From the NCBI GenBank assembly GCA_005793375.1, contig SXSK01000104.1, forward strand, positions 1-45,751: a stretch of 45,751 bases of DNA, given 5' to 3'. Below the pieces are notes generated by a model. That model was not told the DNA's origin and ran no database searches. It saw only the letters and a list, made by a program, of their open reading frames with translations. The translations under genes and the position numbers were made by a program. Below, piece after piece: positions 44,866 to 45,751 of the stretch. The DNA comes from Verrucomicrobiales bacterium (GTDB lineage Bacteria > Verrucomicrobiota > Verrucomicrobiia > Limisphaerales > UBA9464). Every line of letters starts with the position of its first letter. Position 1 is the first letter of the stretch.

Positions 44866-45318
44866 CTAATTCTTCCGTTGTTTTGGCATTTCGTCGACAA
44901 AGCGGACTCGGACTTTCTGTTCCTGGCGCGGAGAGGGCCCCCTGGCGGGGGAAGAACGATTCGGCGAGACGGATTCCCGTCGAGTGCTGCTCCGCGAGCC
45001 GAGTACTGTGGCCACAATTCCTAGTGAGCCCCCGACGAGCACCAACAGAACACCGGCGATCACTTTGGCGGCGGGCGATTGAGAAAGAAACAAAACCAAG
45101 CCATCGATTACCAACACGGCATCGGCGCCAAGCAAGCTTGGCACCAACCATGGGTTCAATGCGGTTATTGAAGGGGCCAATTCAGACTCGCCATCGCGAC
45201 CGTGCAAGAGCAAGTTGACCCCCCCATTCGGCGGGGCATCGGAACTGGATTCGATCGTCGGGGCGGGCTCGCTTTTCAGCAGGCTTCCCAGACCCCGACC
45301 CAGTGCTGGTTTCGACAT
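44866..45318 (-). CDS. small membrane protein with ParB-like N-terminal motif
   Basis: The 150-residue protein begins MSKPALGRGLGSLL, the N-terminal motif by which ParB/Noc proteins bind the ParA ATPase, but nothing of the ParB DNA-binding or CTPase core follows. Instead there is a Pro/Ser-rich linker, two transmembrane segments at about residues 60-105 (LVPSLLGADAVLVIDGLVLFL and AAKVIAGVLLVLVGGSLGIVATVLG) and a basic tail. The motif could be a docking peptide for a ParA-type or related ATPase at the membrane. The gene lies alone on the minus strand. Confidence 0.75.
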   Translation of the reverse strand: MSKPALGRGLGSLLKSEPAPTIESSSDAPPNGGVNLLLHGRDGESELAPSITALNPWLVPSLLGADAVLVIDGLVLFLSQSPAAKVIAGVLLVLVGGSLGIVATVLGSRSSTRRESVSPNRSSPARGPSPRQEQKVRVRFVDEMPKQRKN

Positions 45319-45459
45319 AAGAAATTAAAGGTGCGCAGAGTCGACGCCTTGGGCCGACAGAGCAACGTCAAATTGTTTCTAATCCGCACCCGCGCATCCG
45401 CATCGCGGTATCGCAATCAGTGCTTTTCCAATTCCGTCATGAAGGGTTAGTTTCGCGGG

Positions 45460-45751
45460 ATGCGATGGGTTTGGCTGTTTTGCTTTTGGGTTGGGAGTGC
45501 GTTTGCGGGTCCATTGGACGAATTTGTGGACGCCGCACGCCAGCGCCATGGGGAATCGGGTGCCGTTGCGGCGCGTTTTTTGGTGGATCATATGCCGCCC
45601 AAGGATCGTGAGGCCTTGTCGGCGTCATTCCTGATCGAGAATCTCGACCTAGCCTTTCGCGCTCGAAGCGAGTTTGAATGGGCCAAGAATGTTCCGGAAG
45701 CCCTGTTTCACAACGATGTCCTGCCCTATGCGGTTTTTGATGAAACTCGCG
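45460..45751 (+). CDS. secreted transglutaminase-like protein (5' part, runs off the window)
   Basis: The ATG at 45460 begins a signal peptide (MRWVWLFCFWVGSAFAGPL), and the open frame continues to the window edge. The next 80 residues (SASFLIENLDLAFRARSEFEWAKNVPEALFHNDVLPYAVFDETR) resemble the region preceding a transglutaminase-like cysteine peptidase domain in Bacteroidota and PVC proteins; the catalytic Cys-His-Asp would lie beyond the edge. Confidence 0.7.
   Translation, partial: MRWVWLFCFWVGSAFAGPLDEFVDAARQRHGESGAVAARFLVDHMPPKDREALSASFLIENLDLAFRARSEFEWAKNVPEALFHNDVLPYAVFDETR

Noticed and set aside
1-45751. CRISPR arrays, rRNA or tRNA genes and prophage modules
   Set aside because: No regularly spaced repeats, no conserved rRNA or tRNA sequence and no phage structural, integrase or terminase genes were seen on either strand by reading.

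Overview
The window looks like a chromosomal segment from a member of the PVC group, most likely Verrucomicrobiota (Pedosphaerales/Limisphaerales-like). The reasons are the paired secreted DUF1501 and DUF1549/DUF1553 proteins, a pseudopilin with the [17 protein letters not shown] signature, multihaem/PA14 cytochromes, long divergent runs of genes and mixed ATG/GTG starts with few strong Shine-Dalgarno sites. This placement is inference from gene content. No rRNA, tRNA, CRISPR array or complete insertion sequence was found.

Left part (1-5.5 kb). The first ~130 bases hold the tail of an unidentified frame, directly followed by a 5'-truncated glmS remnant. After a terminator-like hairpin comes a minus-strand run: S41 protease, tsaD, secreted alpha/beta hydrolase, Nudix hydrolase, tadA. 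From 5.5 to 12.7 kb there is a pseudopilin and then a membrane-organisation island: a YdjG-like zinc-ribbon membrane protein and a YdjI-like SPFH protein on the minus strand, then a long NfeD protease divergent from floA, followed by a small membrane protein and a short NfeD.

Middle (12.7-29.6 kb). A dgoK/KDPG-type aldolase pair (2-keto-3-deoxygalactonate use) is followed by an arsenic block: arsS on the minus strand, with divergent arsR and a NIP-like aquaporin. Next is an AbrB-type antitoxin under a strong palindrome, whose PIN toxin partner carries an internal deletion. Then come the DUF1501 and DUF1549/DUF1553 pair, a lipoprotein, a zinc alcohol dehydrogenase, mogA, ung, a frameshifted secreted protein, a lipoprotein amidase, and an intact PIN/antitoxin pair that appears to have a leaderless GTG start. 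A short remnant of a haem-binding-domain protein and a small lipoprotein close this part.

Right part (29.9-45.75 kb). This is almost entirely plus-strand operons: three consecutive CNNM/CorC-type membrane proteins, a PQQ-like propeller and a two-domain esterase; two DUF47 (PhoU-like) paralogues with a PiT phosphate permease; then a five-haem cytochrome with an embedded PA14 domain, a secreted propeller and an AAA ATPase. On the minus strand is a small membrane protein with a ParB-like N-terminal motif. A transglutaminase-like gene runs off the end.

Most genes are housekeeping or recognisable families. The parts most worth a second look are the double SPFH/NfeD island, the internally deleted toxin with its retained palindromic operator, the leaderless toxin-antitoxin promoter, the glmS junction, the five-haem/PA14/propeller operon and the ParB-tailed membrane protein.
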